This document shows positions 1 to 7,204 of a stretch of 7,240 nt of DNA, piece by piece. The position numbers and the translations under genes were made by a program. Origin of the DNA: Victivallales bacterium. GTDB lineage: Bacteria > Verrucomicrobiota > Lentisphaeria > Oligosphaerales > Oligosphaeraceae. The stretch covers positions 1 to 7,240 of the forward strand of contig JAFYIW010000137.1 in the NCBI GenBank assembly GCA_017538465.1, given 5' to 3'. How positions within the stretch are numbered: the stretch's first letter is position 1; every line of letters begins with the position of its first letter. The notes beneath the pieces are model-generated. The model saw nothing but the letters and a program-made list of their open reading frames with translations. It was not told where the DNA came from and searched no databases.

Positions 1-2
1 AC

Positions 3-2405
3 CGCTACGCCCACCAGCACATCAACATCTACGAGCTGACCGCGGCGCTCGACTCGACCTACGACATCAACACGGTGCTCAAGCACGGGACGAAGCGGAT
101 CACCCGCGGCGTACCCGTCTACAACGGGTCCTCGGACACCCTCGGCTTCTTCTTCGGGCCCTACAACAACTTCTGCGACCTCGCGCCAGTCAATGGCTTC
201 TGGAGCACTGACATGGTGGGACGCTCCACTGACAACCAGCTCCAGCACGCCTGGCGTCGCTGCTATGCGCCCAAGCCCCTGCGCGGCGTCGAGTTCTGCG
301 AGAAGCTCACGCCCGTCATCCAGGGGAAGTTCCACTACAGCACCGCCTATTGCGACGTGCACACCTCCGTGACGCCGTGGGACCGCTGCGACTACGACGC
401 CCGCGTGCCCGGCGCCGGAACCTTCGCCCAGACCTACTACGCCTACGGCGAAATCATGCTCATCCAGAAGCGGAACTGGAATGGCCCGGTCTATTCCGAG
501 GGGCCGCACTTCTGCTTCTACAGCGGACTCACCGACGGCAACTACGGTCAGGACCGCACCTACCGCATCTTCAGCCGTCCCTGGCTGGTGGACTTCGATT
601 TGCGCAAAATCCACGGGCAGGAGTGTAACTTCGGCATCGGCTCGATGGTGATGTTCTACGGCGAACAGACCCTGGGCGGAGACAACTTCTCCTGGTTGTA
701 CGACGGGAAGACCGACGAGCATCTCGACCGCTACTTCACCGCCATCGCGGCCTTCGGGCATCCCGGCTTCCTGGTGATGGAGGGCGGCCTGCACAACGCG
801 ATGCGCAGCTACTACCTCTTCCAGCAGATTCAGACGCAATACACCCAGGCCAGCGTCAAGAGCATCCGCTACTATCGAAGGGAGGGGGACGAGGCGAAGC
901 TCTACACTACCTCCGAGGCCATCAAGAACGGCGCCTACCGCAACTCGCAGCTGGTCATCGACTACGACAACGGCACCCACGTGGTCGCCAACGGCTACAA
1001 CGGGCAGGACAGGCGTCAGGCGGGGATGGGGCTGTTTCATGAAGGACGGAGCATCGCCCTCGTGCCCAACACCTTCGTGGCCTGGACGGACGACGGGCAA
1101 TACCTTGCCACCAACGCCACTCAAAATGGCTTTCCCTGCGACTATGTCGAGTCCCCGGAATACATCTTCCTGGATGCACGCGGGAAGGTCAATCAGCGGA
1201 TGCCCAAGGCGGAAGGCTCTGGCTGCGTGGTCTGCCGCAACGACGACGCGGAGCACTTGGAGTTCCTCGGTCTGGATGGGGCGCAGGGTGGCTTTGCGGT
1301 GGAGGGCGGCAACGCCCGCGCCTACGCCTACGATGGCACCGACCTGGGACCCGCCACCGCCGTGCGCTGTCGCGGCTACCTCTATGTGGTGCCCGTCCCC
1401 GGTGCCTTCAGTTACAAACTTGAGAAGAACGCCACAACTCCCGAGACCTCGCTCTCCAGCGACTCCTTCGAGGTCTTCTCCGGCGACACAGTGTCTATCC
1501 GCACGCCGAATGGCGTGGCGGAGCGCGTCATCACGGGACAGCCCGGTCAGCATGTGTGGGTGGAGATTGGCGGACAGTATCTCTGCTTCGTGATTCGCAA
1601 GATGGTGGATTTCCATCCGAAGGGCTTCTCGCCGGATGAGACGGAACTGCGTGGCTTCCTCCGGAATTGCGGCGGCACGCCGATTGTCGTGGAGGTGAAG
1701 CCCAGCTTTGCCGAGGCGCAGACGCTCGAAATCGAGCCCTATGGGATGGCGGAATTCGCGGCGAAACTTCCCGAAGCCACCACCGAGGGCGAGGAGAAAA
1801 TCACCATCGACTTCGTGCGTGGCGACCAGCGCGAGACCTGGCAGGGCACGCTGGTGCGTCAGATGACCACCGAGGTTATTTTCGATGACTTCACCAATCT
1901 GACCAAATTCACCAAGGGCGGCGTCGTGCTGAACAAGAAGACGGACACGGACCCCTTCGCCATCGGCGCACGGGTGGAGGTGGATGCCGCGCTCTTCTGC
2001 GGGAAGGTCAGCCGCAAGGGACTCTTCATGCATCCCATCTGGCTGGAGGACTTCGTGGGCGACGCCTTCGCGACCTACAAACTGTCGCTGCCTGACGTGC
2101 CGGACATCCTCTTCACCGGCTTCGTCGGCAAGAAGGACGGCTCGTATCTGGGCGACGGCATGCGCTTCTTCGTCGGCATCACGCCGGAGGGCTCCGCGGA
2201 GGAGCAGACCATCGCGGAGGTGAGCGTCTCCAAGCACGAGTGGAAGCCCATCGAGGCGGACCTCTCGCAGTGGGCGGGGCAGAGTGTCACCCTGCGACTC
2301 ATCATGGACATCGGCGAGAACCTGGACTCCTCCGGCGACTGGGGCTGCTGGGGCGATATGAAGATCACCCGAAAGGAGACCCTACTCAAAACCACGCTGA
2401 AATAG
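3..2405 (+). CDS. Large secreted-type putative glycoside-hydrolase-like protein, 5'-truncated by window edge (paralog A)
   Basis: This reading frame is open to the left edge, so the gene starts upstream. An in-frame GTG at 75 has no Shine-Dalgarno and lies inside the barrel homology, so it is not taken as the start. 800 codons are visible. From codon 45 the protein matches the C-terminal 748 residues of the downstream gene at 3277: 50 of 60 residues identical over the first 60, less in the C-terminal module. Visible parts are a probable TIM-barrel region (codons about 1-285) with motif CDVHT (Asp at codon 118, nt 354) and motif YSEG (Glu at codon 166, nt 498), then beta-rich domains (about 290-620), then a C-terminal beta-sandwich resembling carbohydrate-binding modules (about 624-795, with KGLFMHP and GDWGCWGD). 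The Asp and Glu are candidate catalytic acids by position and conservation only. Function is inferred from architecture; the exact family is not recognised. Export is expected from the paralog's signal peptide. Codons 1-44 do not clearly match the paralog. Confidence 0.8.
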   Translation, partial: RYAHQHINIYELTAALDSTYDINTVLKHGTKRITRGVPVYNGSSDTLGFFFGPYNNFCDLAPVNGFWSTDMVGRSTDNQLQHAWRRCYAPKPLRGVEFCEKLTPVIQGKFHYSTAYCDVHTSVTPWDRCDYDARVPGAGTFAQTYYAYGEIMLIQKRNWNGPVYSEGPHFCFYSGLTDGNYGQDRTYRIFSRPWLVDFDLRKIHGQECNFGIGSMVMFYGEQTLGGDNFSWLYDGKTDEHLDRYFTAIAAFGHPGFLVMEGGLHNAMRSYYLFQQIQTQYTQASVKSIRYYRREGDEAKLYTTSEAIKNGAYRNSQLVIDYDNGTHVVANGYNGQDRRQAGMGLFHEGRSIALVPNTFVAWTDDGQYLATNATQNGFPCDYVESPEYIFLDARGKVNQRMPKAEGSGCVVCRNDDAEHLEFLGLDGAQGGFAVEGGNARAYAYDGTDLGPATAVRCRGYLYVVPVPGAFSYKLEKNATTPETSLSSDSFEVFSGDTVSIRTPNGVAERVITGQPGQHVWVEIGGQYLCFVIRKMVDFHPKGFSPDETELRGFLRNCGGTPIVVEVKPSFAEAQTLEIEPYGMAEFAAKLPEATTEGEEKITIDFVRGDQRETWQGTLVRQMTTEVIFDDFTNLTKFTKGGVVLNKKTDTDPFAIGARVEVDAALFCGKVSRKGLFMHPIWLEDFVGDAFATYKLSLPDVPDILFTGFVGKKDGSYLGDGMRFFVGITPEGSAEEQTIAEVSVSKHEWKPIEADLSQWAGQSVTLRLIMDIGENLDSSGDWGCWGDMKITRKETLLKTTLK

Positions 2406-2406
2406 C
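135..2406 (+). repeat. Diverged tandem gene duplication, copy 1
   Basis: This block is homologous to 4957-7204. The left limit is abrupt: a 15-nt identity (135-149 equals 4957-4971) follows sequence with no clear match. The right limit is the stop codon: 16 nt are identical across the end (2391-2406 equals 7189-7204), after which the sequences diverge. Copy 1 is 24 nt longer, explained by small in-frame indels in loops (one codon shorter near the HNAMRS motif; 3, 5 and 1 codons longer elsewhere). There are no frameshifts, and many differences are silent or conservative, so both copies look maintained as protein-coding genes. Confidence 0.9.
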
Positions 2407-2424
2407 GGGTGCAATCCAAAAAAA

Positions 2425-2431
2425 GGGAGAG
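2425..2431 (+). promoter_or_regulatory. Ribosome binding site of the DUF1016-family gene
   Basis: The purine-rich GGGAGAG lies immediately after an A7 run (2418-2424). Its GGAG core ends 5 nt before ATG at 2435. It fixes the start of the small gene at 2435 rather than at 2240, where the same frame merely overlaps the upstream gene. It contrasts with the third gene, which has no such motif. Confidence 0.75.
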
Positions 2432-2434
2432 AAT

Positions 2435-3214
2435 ATGAACGACAGCAATTTTGATGGTCTGGTAGGCCAAATCGAATCGGTGACCACTGTTCTTCAAGAG
2501 GACGCGAAGGCGGTCATCAACCGTAATGTCACGGCCCGTGCGTGGCTTACGGGCTTTTACATTGTCGAGTACGAACAGCATGGGCAAGACCGTGCGAAAT
2601 ACGGCGAGGGTCTTCTGAAGGCACTGGCAAAACGGCTGGGGGGAACCGATTATTCAGTTCCAAGCCTAAAGAAACACAGGCAATTCTACAAAACCTTTCC
2701 TGAACTGTCCGCGCCAATAATGGCATATCTTCATGACCGTTTTCAAAAAGGATATTCGCCGATTATCCAATTGCCCGAGCCGTCACGACAAATTGGGGAA
2801 TCAGCGATTATCCAATCTGGGAAAAACGATGTAATTGTCTGGCATGGAGAAACACCTTCAATTTCTCCATGGGCATTGTTCGGCCGGCTTTCCTATACCC
2901 ATATTCTGCAGTTTATGCATTTGGACGACCTTCAGCGTACCTTTTATGCCTTCGAGGCGATCCGGGGGACTTGGAGTGTCAAGGAATTGCGTCGCCAGAT
3001 CGACAGCCAGTACTATGTCCGAAGCGGCTGGAGCGCCAATCCGTCCAAATTGTCGGCCCTGACTTTGGAGAAGGCCGGGCGAGAAATGGCCGAGTATGTA
3101 AGCACCTTTATCGATCCTGCGCTCTTCGTCTCGAAATACGAACTAGAACTCCCTCCGAAGGAACGAATTGTGGAATTCCTATGCAGGGAAAACAAGACAG
3201 AAGCGTCAAATTGA
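2435..3214 (+). CDS. DUF1016/YhcG-family protein, apparently lacking the PDDEXK nuclease core
   Basis: A 259-residue cytoplasmic-type protein with no signal peptide. Residues about 10-198 read as the DUF1016 N-terminal domain: YGEGLLKALAKRL (56-68), YSVPSLKKHRQFY (73-85), then LSYTHILQF (152-160), DLQRTFYAFEAI (165-176) and WSVKELRRQIDS (180-191). Full-length family members, such as E. coli YhcG (about 375 residues), continue into a PDDEXK nuclease domain. Here nothing resembling the Asp...Glu-x-Lys core is present. Instead, residues about 226-250 (LFVSKYELELPPKE at 230-243) resemble the extreme C-terminus seen in many members, which suggests an in-frame internal deletion of roughly 100-150 residues. 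GC is about 51% over 720 nt counted by hand, lower than the flanking genes, fitting later acquisition. The start at 2435 is set by GGGAG upstream. It lies 29 nt after one large gene and 62 nt before the next. The cellular role of DUF1016 proteins is poorly defined. Family assignment is fairly secure; the deletion reading relies on recalled family sequences. Confidence 0.82.
   Translation: MNDSNFDGLVGQIESVTTVLQEDAKAVINRNVTARAWLTGFYIVEYEQHGQDRAKYGEGLLKALAKRLGGTDYSVPSLKKHRQFYKTFPELSAPIMAYLHDRFQKGYSPIIQLPEPSRQIGESAIIQSGKNDVIVWHGETPSISPWALFGRLSYTHILQFMHLDDLQRTFYAFEAIRGTWSVKELRRQIDSQYYVRSGWSANPSKLSALTLEKAGREMAEYVSTFIDPALFVSKYELELPPKERIVEFLCRENKTEASN
2760..2816 (+). repeat. Short in-frame direct repeat in the DUF1016 gene
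   Basis: CGATTATCCAAT occurs at 2760-2771 and again at 2805-2816, 45 nt (15 codons) apart and in the same frame, so PIIQ and AIIQ are encoded twice. It falls in the variable segment between the N-terminal helices and the LSYTH motif, where family members often carry low-complexity insertions. It may reflect slippage or a small internal duplication. Confidence 0.6.
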
Positions 3215-3276
3215 CCGAAAACTTTCGTTGGTGGAAACAGTCGCGTCCTTAAATCCTCAGATAAACCATTCTTCCC
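3215..3276 (+). other. Intergenic gap; no recognisable Shine-Dalgarno before the 3277 start
   Basis: These 62 nt separate the DUF1016 gene from the large secreted protein. The 20 nt before ATG 3277 are pyrimidine- and A-rich and contain no GGAG/AGGA-like motif. The start is nevertheless secure, because it gives a textbook signal peptide. Shine-Dalgarno-independent starts are common in several bacterial groups. No convincing sigma-70 promoter pair or terminator hairpin was found here. Confidence 0.5.
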
Positions 3277-3330
3277 ATGAAACACCTGATTTTCTTCTTT
3301 TCCCTGTTGATTGGCACTTCGCTTCTGGCC
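3277..3330 (+). other. Signal peptide coding region (Sec type)
   Basis: Eighteen codons encode Met-Lys-His, then a hydrophobic core (LIFFFSLLIG), then TSLLA followed by Glu-Thr. Small Ala at -1 and Leu at -3 fit signal peptidase I; there is no lipobox Cys, so lipoprotein processing is not expected. This segment confirms ATG 3277 as the true start. Confidence 0.85.
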
Positions 3331-6300
3331 GAGACGGTCGGGGTGCGCCCCTACGAGATGGACTGGGCGGGACGCTATCAAGATGACCATCCCGAAGCGG
3401 TGCTGGCGGACTTCGAGAGCGAAAGTGATGTATGGACGGGCGAGTGCACTGGCGGGACCATCGCCGTCGAGCGCTCGCGCGAGCAGCAGCTCTTCGGCGA
3501 CTACGTGCTGAAGGCCACCTACTGCAATACCGCCGATGGCCCCCAAATCTACTACATCCGTCCGCCGCAGCCTATTCCCGCGCCGGAGGAGTTCGATGTC
3601 GTCACCCTCTGGGGCCACGGGAACAAGGAGGCTCTCTACAAGGACAAGCGGACCATCGGGACGGTGTGCATCCAGGTAGAGTTGCGCAATGCCGAAGGAC
3701 AGACCACCGAGATCGAGATGGCCGAAGTCATCTGGGACGAGTGGTTCCTGTGCCACAGGCGCCTGACCGACGCGCAGGTGAAGCAGTTCTCCCGGCCGGG
3801 AACCACCATCACGGCAATCGTCCTCAAGCCCGCGAACAACCGCGAGCCACGCAAGCTCTACTTCGACAGCCTCTCCCTCTTCAAGGAGGAGTTCAAGCCA
3901 TTGACCTTCACCCAGCGTCCGAAGCGCGGCATACCGCTCTTCCCCGGACAGGACCCCGGCGCCAACACCGGCGAGGGTACCCTGCCTTTCCCGACTCGCG
4001 AGGACACGATTCTGCCAGACAGCGCAGGAAATAACATGCAAATATCTATAAACAAAGAAGATAATGCATTTATACTAAAATATGCCGCTGATGACGGCAA
4101 TCTGAAAATCACTTACACGCCCCAGACCGGAACCTGGAGCGACTTCACTGCCTCCTGGAACGGCTGCCCGGCCTTCCAGCCGCTCTTCGGCGGCGGAGCG
4201 AAGGTCCTGAGTCCCGGCGCGACATCGGCCGAGTTGGTCTCCTGCGAGGAGCAGGACGGCAAGGTGCGAGCGGTCTGGAACTACACGCTCAAGGACGGCC
4301 AAACCCACGAGGTCACCTACCAGTTCTGTCTGAAGGGCAAGACGCTGGTGCTGGACACCTTCAGTTCCAATGCGGACAACCAGCTGGAGGCGATCTCCTA
4401 CGGCGAGGTCAAGGGTACGAAGTGCTTGGACCTTGTTCAAATCCCCTACTATGGCTACGGCGGTAACACGGGACGCCCCGCCGTGGCGCTGGTGCAGTGC
4501 GGCGACCAGACGTTCTTCCTGAGCGGGCACACGGACTGGTATCTCTCGAACGCGAGCCGTCCCCAGGGCGGCGAATATCCCTACATGGGCAAACTGCAGT
4601 TCAATGGCCAGGTGAGTTACATCCCGAAGACGGACGGCCAGCGCAACGATGTCTATGAGCGCTTCTTCGTGACCGTCTCGCCGGTCTTCGAGGAGCACCT
4701 GCCGAACATTCCGAATCCGAAGTCACCGTGGAAGCACATCACAGGCAGCATCATCTGGCGGGCGCATGGTGCGTCCAACCGCGAGAGGGACAAGGAGTAC
4801 TGGTACAACGTATGGCGCCACGGCATGCGCAAATGCCTGATTACCGACCACGAGACCGGCTGGCGCGACGGCGAGGAGTCCTTCACCTTCCGCACCAACC
4901 CTGCACCCAAGAAGGGCGGGGACGAGGGGCAGTACGACTATGCGCGCTATATGCAGGACACCCTCGGCTTCGTCTATGGACCATACAACAACTTCACCGA
5001 CTTCGCGCCCGTGAACGGAAACTGGGACACCGACATGGTGGGGCGCTCGGCCAGCAACCAGCTCCAGCGCGCCTGGCGCCGCTGCTACGCGCCCAAGCCC
5101 CTGCGCGGCGTGGAGTTCTGTGAGAAGTACACGCCTATCATCCAGGAGAAGTTCCATTTCAGCACCGCCTACTGTGACGTGCACACCTCCACGGCACCCT
5201 GGGACCGCTGCGACTACGATTTCCGCGTGCCCGGCGCCGGAACCTTCGCCCAGACCTTCTACGCCTACGGCGAAATCATGCTTATCCAGAAGAAGAACTG
5301 GAATGGCCCGGTCTATTCCGAAGGGCCGCTCTTCTGCTACTACAGCGGACTCACCGACGGAAACTACGCGCAGGACCGCACCTACCGTATCATCTCACGT
5401 CCCTGGCTGGTGGACTTCGACCTGCGCAAAATCCATGAGCAGGAGTGCAACTTCGGCATCGGCGCAATGACGATGTTCTACGGCGAGCAGACCGCCGGCG
5501 GCTCCAACTACGACTGGCTGCATGACGGTCGCACGGACGAGCATCTCGACCGCTTCTTCACCGCCATCGTGGCCTTCGGGCACCCCGGCTTTCTGATGAT
5601 GGATGGTGGCATTATGCGCAATGCGATGCGAAGCTACTACCTCCTCCAGCAGATTGAGACGCAGTACACCCAGGCCAGCGTGAAGAACATCTTCTACTGC
5701 GGAAAGGACGGACGGCTCTACAATACCTCCGAAGCCGTCCGCAACGGTGCCTACCGCAATTCGCAGTTGGTCATCGACTACGACAACGGCACCCACGTGG
5801 TCGCCAATGGCTCCACCGAACTGCCGATGAAATTGACCCACGCCGGACGATTGGTCGCCCTCCAGCCCAATTCTTTCCTGGCCTGGACGGACGACGGACG
5901 CTATCTCGCCACCAACGCGCGCCATCATGGACTCCCCTGCGACTACGTCGAGTCGCCCGAATACATCTTCCTGGATGGACGCGACAAGATGAACCACACG
6001 ATGCCCAAGGCCGATGGCTCCGGCTGCGTGGTCTGCCGCAACGACGACGCGGAACACTGGGAGTTCATCGGTCTGGATGGCGCACAGGGCGGTTTCGCGG
6101 TGGAGGGCGGAAATGCCCGCGCCTACGCCCACGACGGCACTGATTTGGGGCCTGCGAAGGCGGTGCGCTGCCGCGGCTACCTCTATGTCCTTCCGGTCGA
6201 TGGCGCCTTCAGCTACAAGCTGGAGAAGAAGGCCGTCACCCCCGAGAGCAAACTTTCCAGCGACTCCTACGAGGTCTTCTCCGGCGACAAGGTGACCATC

Positions 6301-7203
6301 CGCATGCCGCAAGGCACCGTGGAGCGTGTCATCACTGGCAAACCTGGCCAACGCGTGTGGGTGGAAATTGGCGGGCAGTACCTCTGCTTCGTGATTCGGC
6401 GACTGGCCGAGTTCTCCCAGGTCGGTTTGTCTTCCGACGAGAAGAAACTTCAGGGCGTCTTCCAGAACTGCGGAGGAATGCCCATCACGCTGCAGGTCAA
6501 GCCGAGCTTCTCCGAGGCGGTCACGATTGAACTTCCGCCCTACGGAAGCCAGGACTTTGCCGTCGCGCTGCCGACGGCGTACGCCGAAGGCGAGGAGAAG
6601 ATCTCCGTGGAATTCTCGCGGGGCGACCTCCGCGAGACCTGGCAGGGCACGCTGGTCCGCAAGCTGACCACCGAGGTCATCTTCGATGACTTCACCAACA
6701 CGAACAAATTCACCCGAGGCGCCATCATCCGCACGCGGGAAACCAACCTTGATCCCTTCAGCGTGGGCGCCCGAGCCGAGGTCCAGACGATGGCATGCGG
6801 CAATGTCACCCGCAAGGGCATTTTCACCCACCCGCCCTATCGGGATGACTGCGCGGGAGACGTCTTTGTGTCTTATCAGCTCACGTTGCCCAAGGTCCGG
6901 GATATTGTGCTTACCGGCTTCGTCGGAAAGAAGGACGGCTCGCATACTGGCGACGGAATCAACTTCCTGGTTGGCGTCACGCCAGAGGGCTATGACTTCG
7001 AGTCGATTGTTGCGGAGAAGCATCTCTCCAAGTGCGAGTGGGTGCCCATCGAGGCAGACCTCTCGCAGTGGGCCGGGCAGTCCATCCGACTCCGTTTAAT
7101 CATGCCATTGGGACCGAACATGAACACCGCCGGCGACTGGGGCTGCTGGGGTGACCTCAAAATCACCCGCAAGGAACCCCGCCTAAAGACCACGCTGAAA
7201 TAG
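3277..7203 (+). CDS. Large secreted multi-domain putative glycoside-hydrolase-like protein, complete (paralog B)
   Basis: 1308 residues. Residues 1-18 form a signal peptide (MK, hydrophobic FFFSLLIG, likely cleavage after LLA), so the protein is exported. Domains by eye: jelly-roll/CBM-like module about 38-205 (starts VLADFES, ends LYFDSLSLF); Pro/Gly-rich linker about 208-251; beta-sandwich region about 252-475; probable TIM barrel about 485-800; beta domains about 805-1130; C-terminal carbohydrate-binding-like sandwich about 1134-1298 (KGIFTHPP, DLSQWAGQ, GDWGCWGD). Beta-sandwich plus barrel plus beta domains plus binding modules resembles GH101-type and related enzymes. Candidate catalytic acids are Asp634 in CDVHT and Glu682 in YSEG; both are kept in paralog A. 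HET at 525-527 ends a predicted first barrel strand and may also line the site. The substrate is unknown, probably a polysaccharide or glycoprotein glycan. I do not recognise an established family, and enzymatic activity is inferred, not shown. Codons 252-269 are strikingly AT-rich. Confidence 0.85.
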   Translation: MKHLIFFFSLLIGTSLLAETVGVRPYEMDWAGRYQDDHPEAVLADFESESDVWTGECTGGTIAVERSREQQLFGDYVLKATYCNTADGPQIYYIRPPQPIPAPEEFDVVTLWGHGNKEALYKDKRTIGTVCIQVELRNAEGQTTEIEMAEVIWDEWFLCHRRLTDAQVKQFSRPGTTITAIVLKPANNREPRKLYFDSLSLFKEEFKPLTFTQRPKRGIPLFPGQDPGANTGEGTLPFPTREDTILPDSAGNNMQISINKEDNAFILKYAADDGNLKITYTPQTGTWSDFTASWNGCPAFQPLFGGGAKVLSPGATSAELVSCEEQDGKVRAVWNYTLKDGQTHEVTYQFCLKGKTLVLDTFSSNADNQLEAISYGEVKGTKCLDLVQIPYYGYGGNTGRPAVALVQCGDQTFFLSGHTDWYLSNASRPQGGEYPYMGKLQFNGQVSYIPKTDGQRNDVYERFFVTVSPVFEEHLPNIPNPKSPWKHITGSIIWRAHGASNRERDKEYWYNVWRHGMRKCLITDHETGWRDGEESFTFRTNPAPKKGGDEGQYDYARYMQDTLGFVYGPYNNFTDFAPVNGNWDTDMVGRSASNQLQRAWRRCYAPKPLRGVEFCEKYTPIIQEKFHFSTAYCDVHTSTAPWDRCDYDFRVPGAGTFAQTFYAYGEIMLIQKKNWNGPVYSEGPLFCYYSGLTDGNYAQDRTYRIISRPWLVDFDLRKIHEQECNFGIGAMTMFYGEQTAGGSNYDWLHDGRTDEHLDRFFTAIVAFGHPGFLMMDGGIMRNAMRSYYLLQQIETQYTQASVKNIFYCGKDGRLYNTSEAVRNGAYRNSQLVIDYDNGTHVVANGSTELPMKLTHAGRLVALQPNSFLAWTDDGRYLATNARHHGLPCDYVESPEYIFLDGRDKMNHTMPKADGSGCVVCRNDDAEHWEFIGLDGAQGGFAVEGGNARAYAHDGTDLGPAKAVRCRGYLYVLPVDGAFSYKLEKKAVTPESKLSSDSYEVFSGDKVTIRMPQGTVERVITGKPGQRVWVEIGGQYLCFVIRRLAEFSQVGLSSDEKKLQGVFQNCGGMPITLQVKPSFSEAVTIELPPYGSQDFAVALPTAYAEGEEKISVEFSRGDLRETWQGTLVRKLTTEVIFDDFTNTNKFTRGAIIRTRETNLDPFSVGARAEVQTMACGNVTRKGIFTHPPYRDDCAGDVFVSYQLTLPKVRDIVLTGFVGKKDGSHTGDGINFLVGVTPEGYDFESIVAEKHLSKCEWVPIEADLSQWAGQSIRLRLIMPLGPNMNTAGDWGCWGDLKITRKEPRLKTTLK
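4030..4083 (+). other. 54-nt AT-rich island inside the paralog B gene
   Basis: Eighteen consecutive codons (residues 252-269) contain only 10 G/C of 54 bases (19%), within a gene that is about 60% GC. Three of its codons are the Ile codon ATA and one is CTA. The frame is intact, and the residues continue naturally into a beta-strand-rich domain. It begins exactly where the Pro/Gly linker ends, so it marks a domain boundary. It has no counterpart in the visible part of paralog A. Confidence 0.85.
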
Positions 7204-7204
7204 C
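4957..7204 (+). repeat. Diverged tandem gene duplication, copy 2
   Basis: This is the partner of 135-2406, from Asp561 of paralog B to one base past its stop codon. Conservation is highest in the barrel (FAQT, YAYGEIMLIQK, GLTDGNY, RPWLVDFDLRKIH) and around residues 825-845 and 905-960. It is lowest in short loops and in the C-terminal binding-like module. Flanking sequences after the two stops are unrelated, so the duplication boundary on that side lies at the gene end or has been overwritten. Confidence 0.9.

Noticed and set aside
75..77. GTG at 75 as the start of paralog A
   Set aside because: The frame is open upstream to the window edge, no ribosome binding site precedes the GTG, and starting there would remove the signal peptide and half the protein relative to the paralog.
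2240..2434. N-terminal extension of the DUF1016 gene from the ATG at 2240
   Set aside because: The 65 extra codons overlap the conserved C-terminus of paralog A in another frame and look like a shadow. The good Shine-Dalgarno at 2425 supports the start at 2435.
3211..3276. Possible sigma-70 promoter (TTGACC at 3211) for paralog B
   Set aside because: No acceptable -10 hexamer lies at 16-18 nt from it; the best downstream candidates match only about half of TATAAT. The -35-like match also overlaps the stop codon of the preceding gene.
3013..4041. Antisense open frame (342 codons) across the 3' end of the DUF1016 gene and the 5' part of paralog B
   Set aside because: It crosses two sense genes and the gap between them, has no recognisable domain, and its translation looks like a codon-bias shadow.
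5395..7023. Long antisense open frame (542 codons, - strand) opposite paralog B
   Set aside because: It lies wholly over a strongly conserved sense gene. The matching region of paralog A has no comparable antisense frame, and the translation is compositionally odd (Val/Ala/Gly/His-rich). Typical shadow of GC-rich coding sequence.
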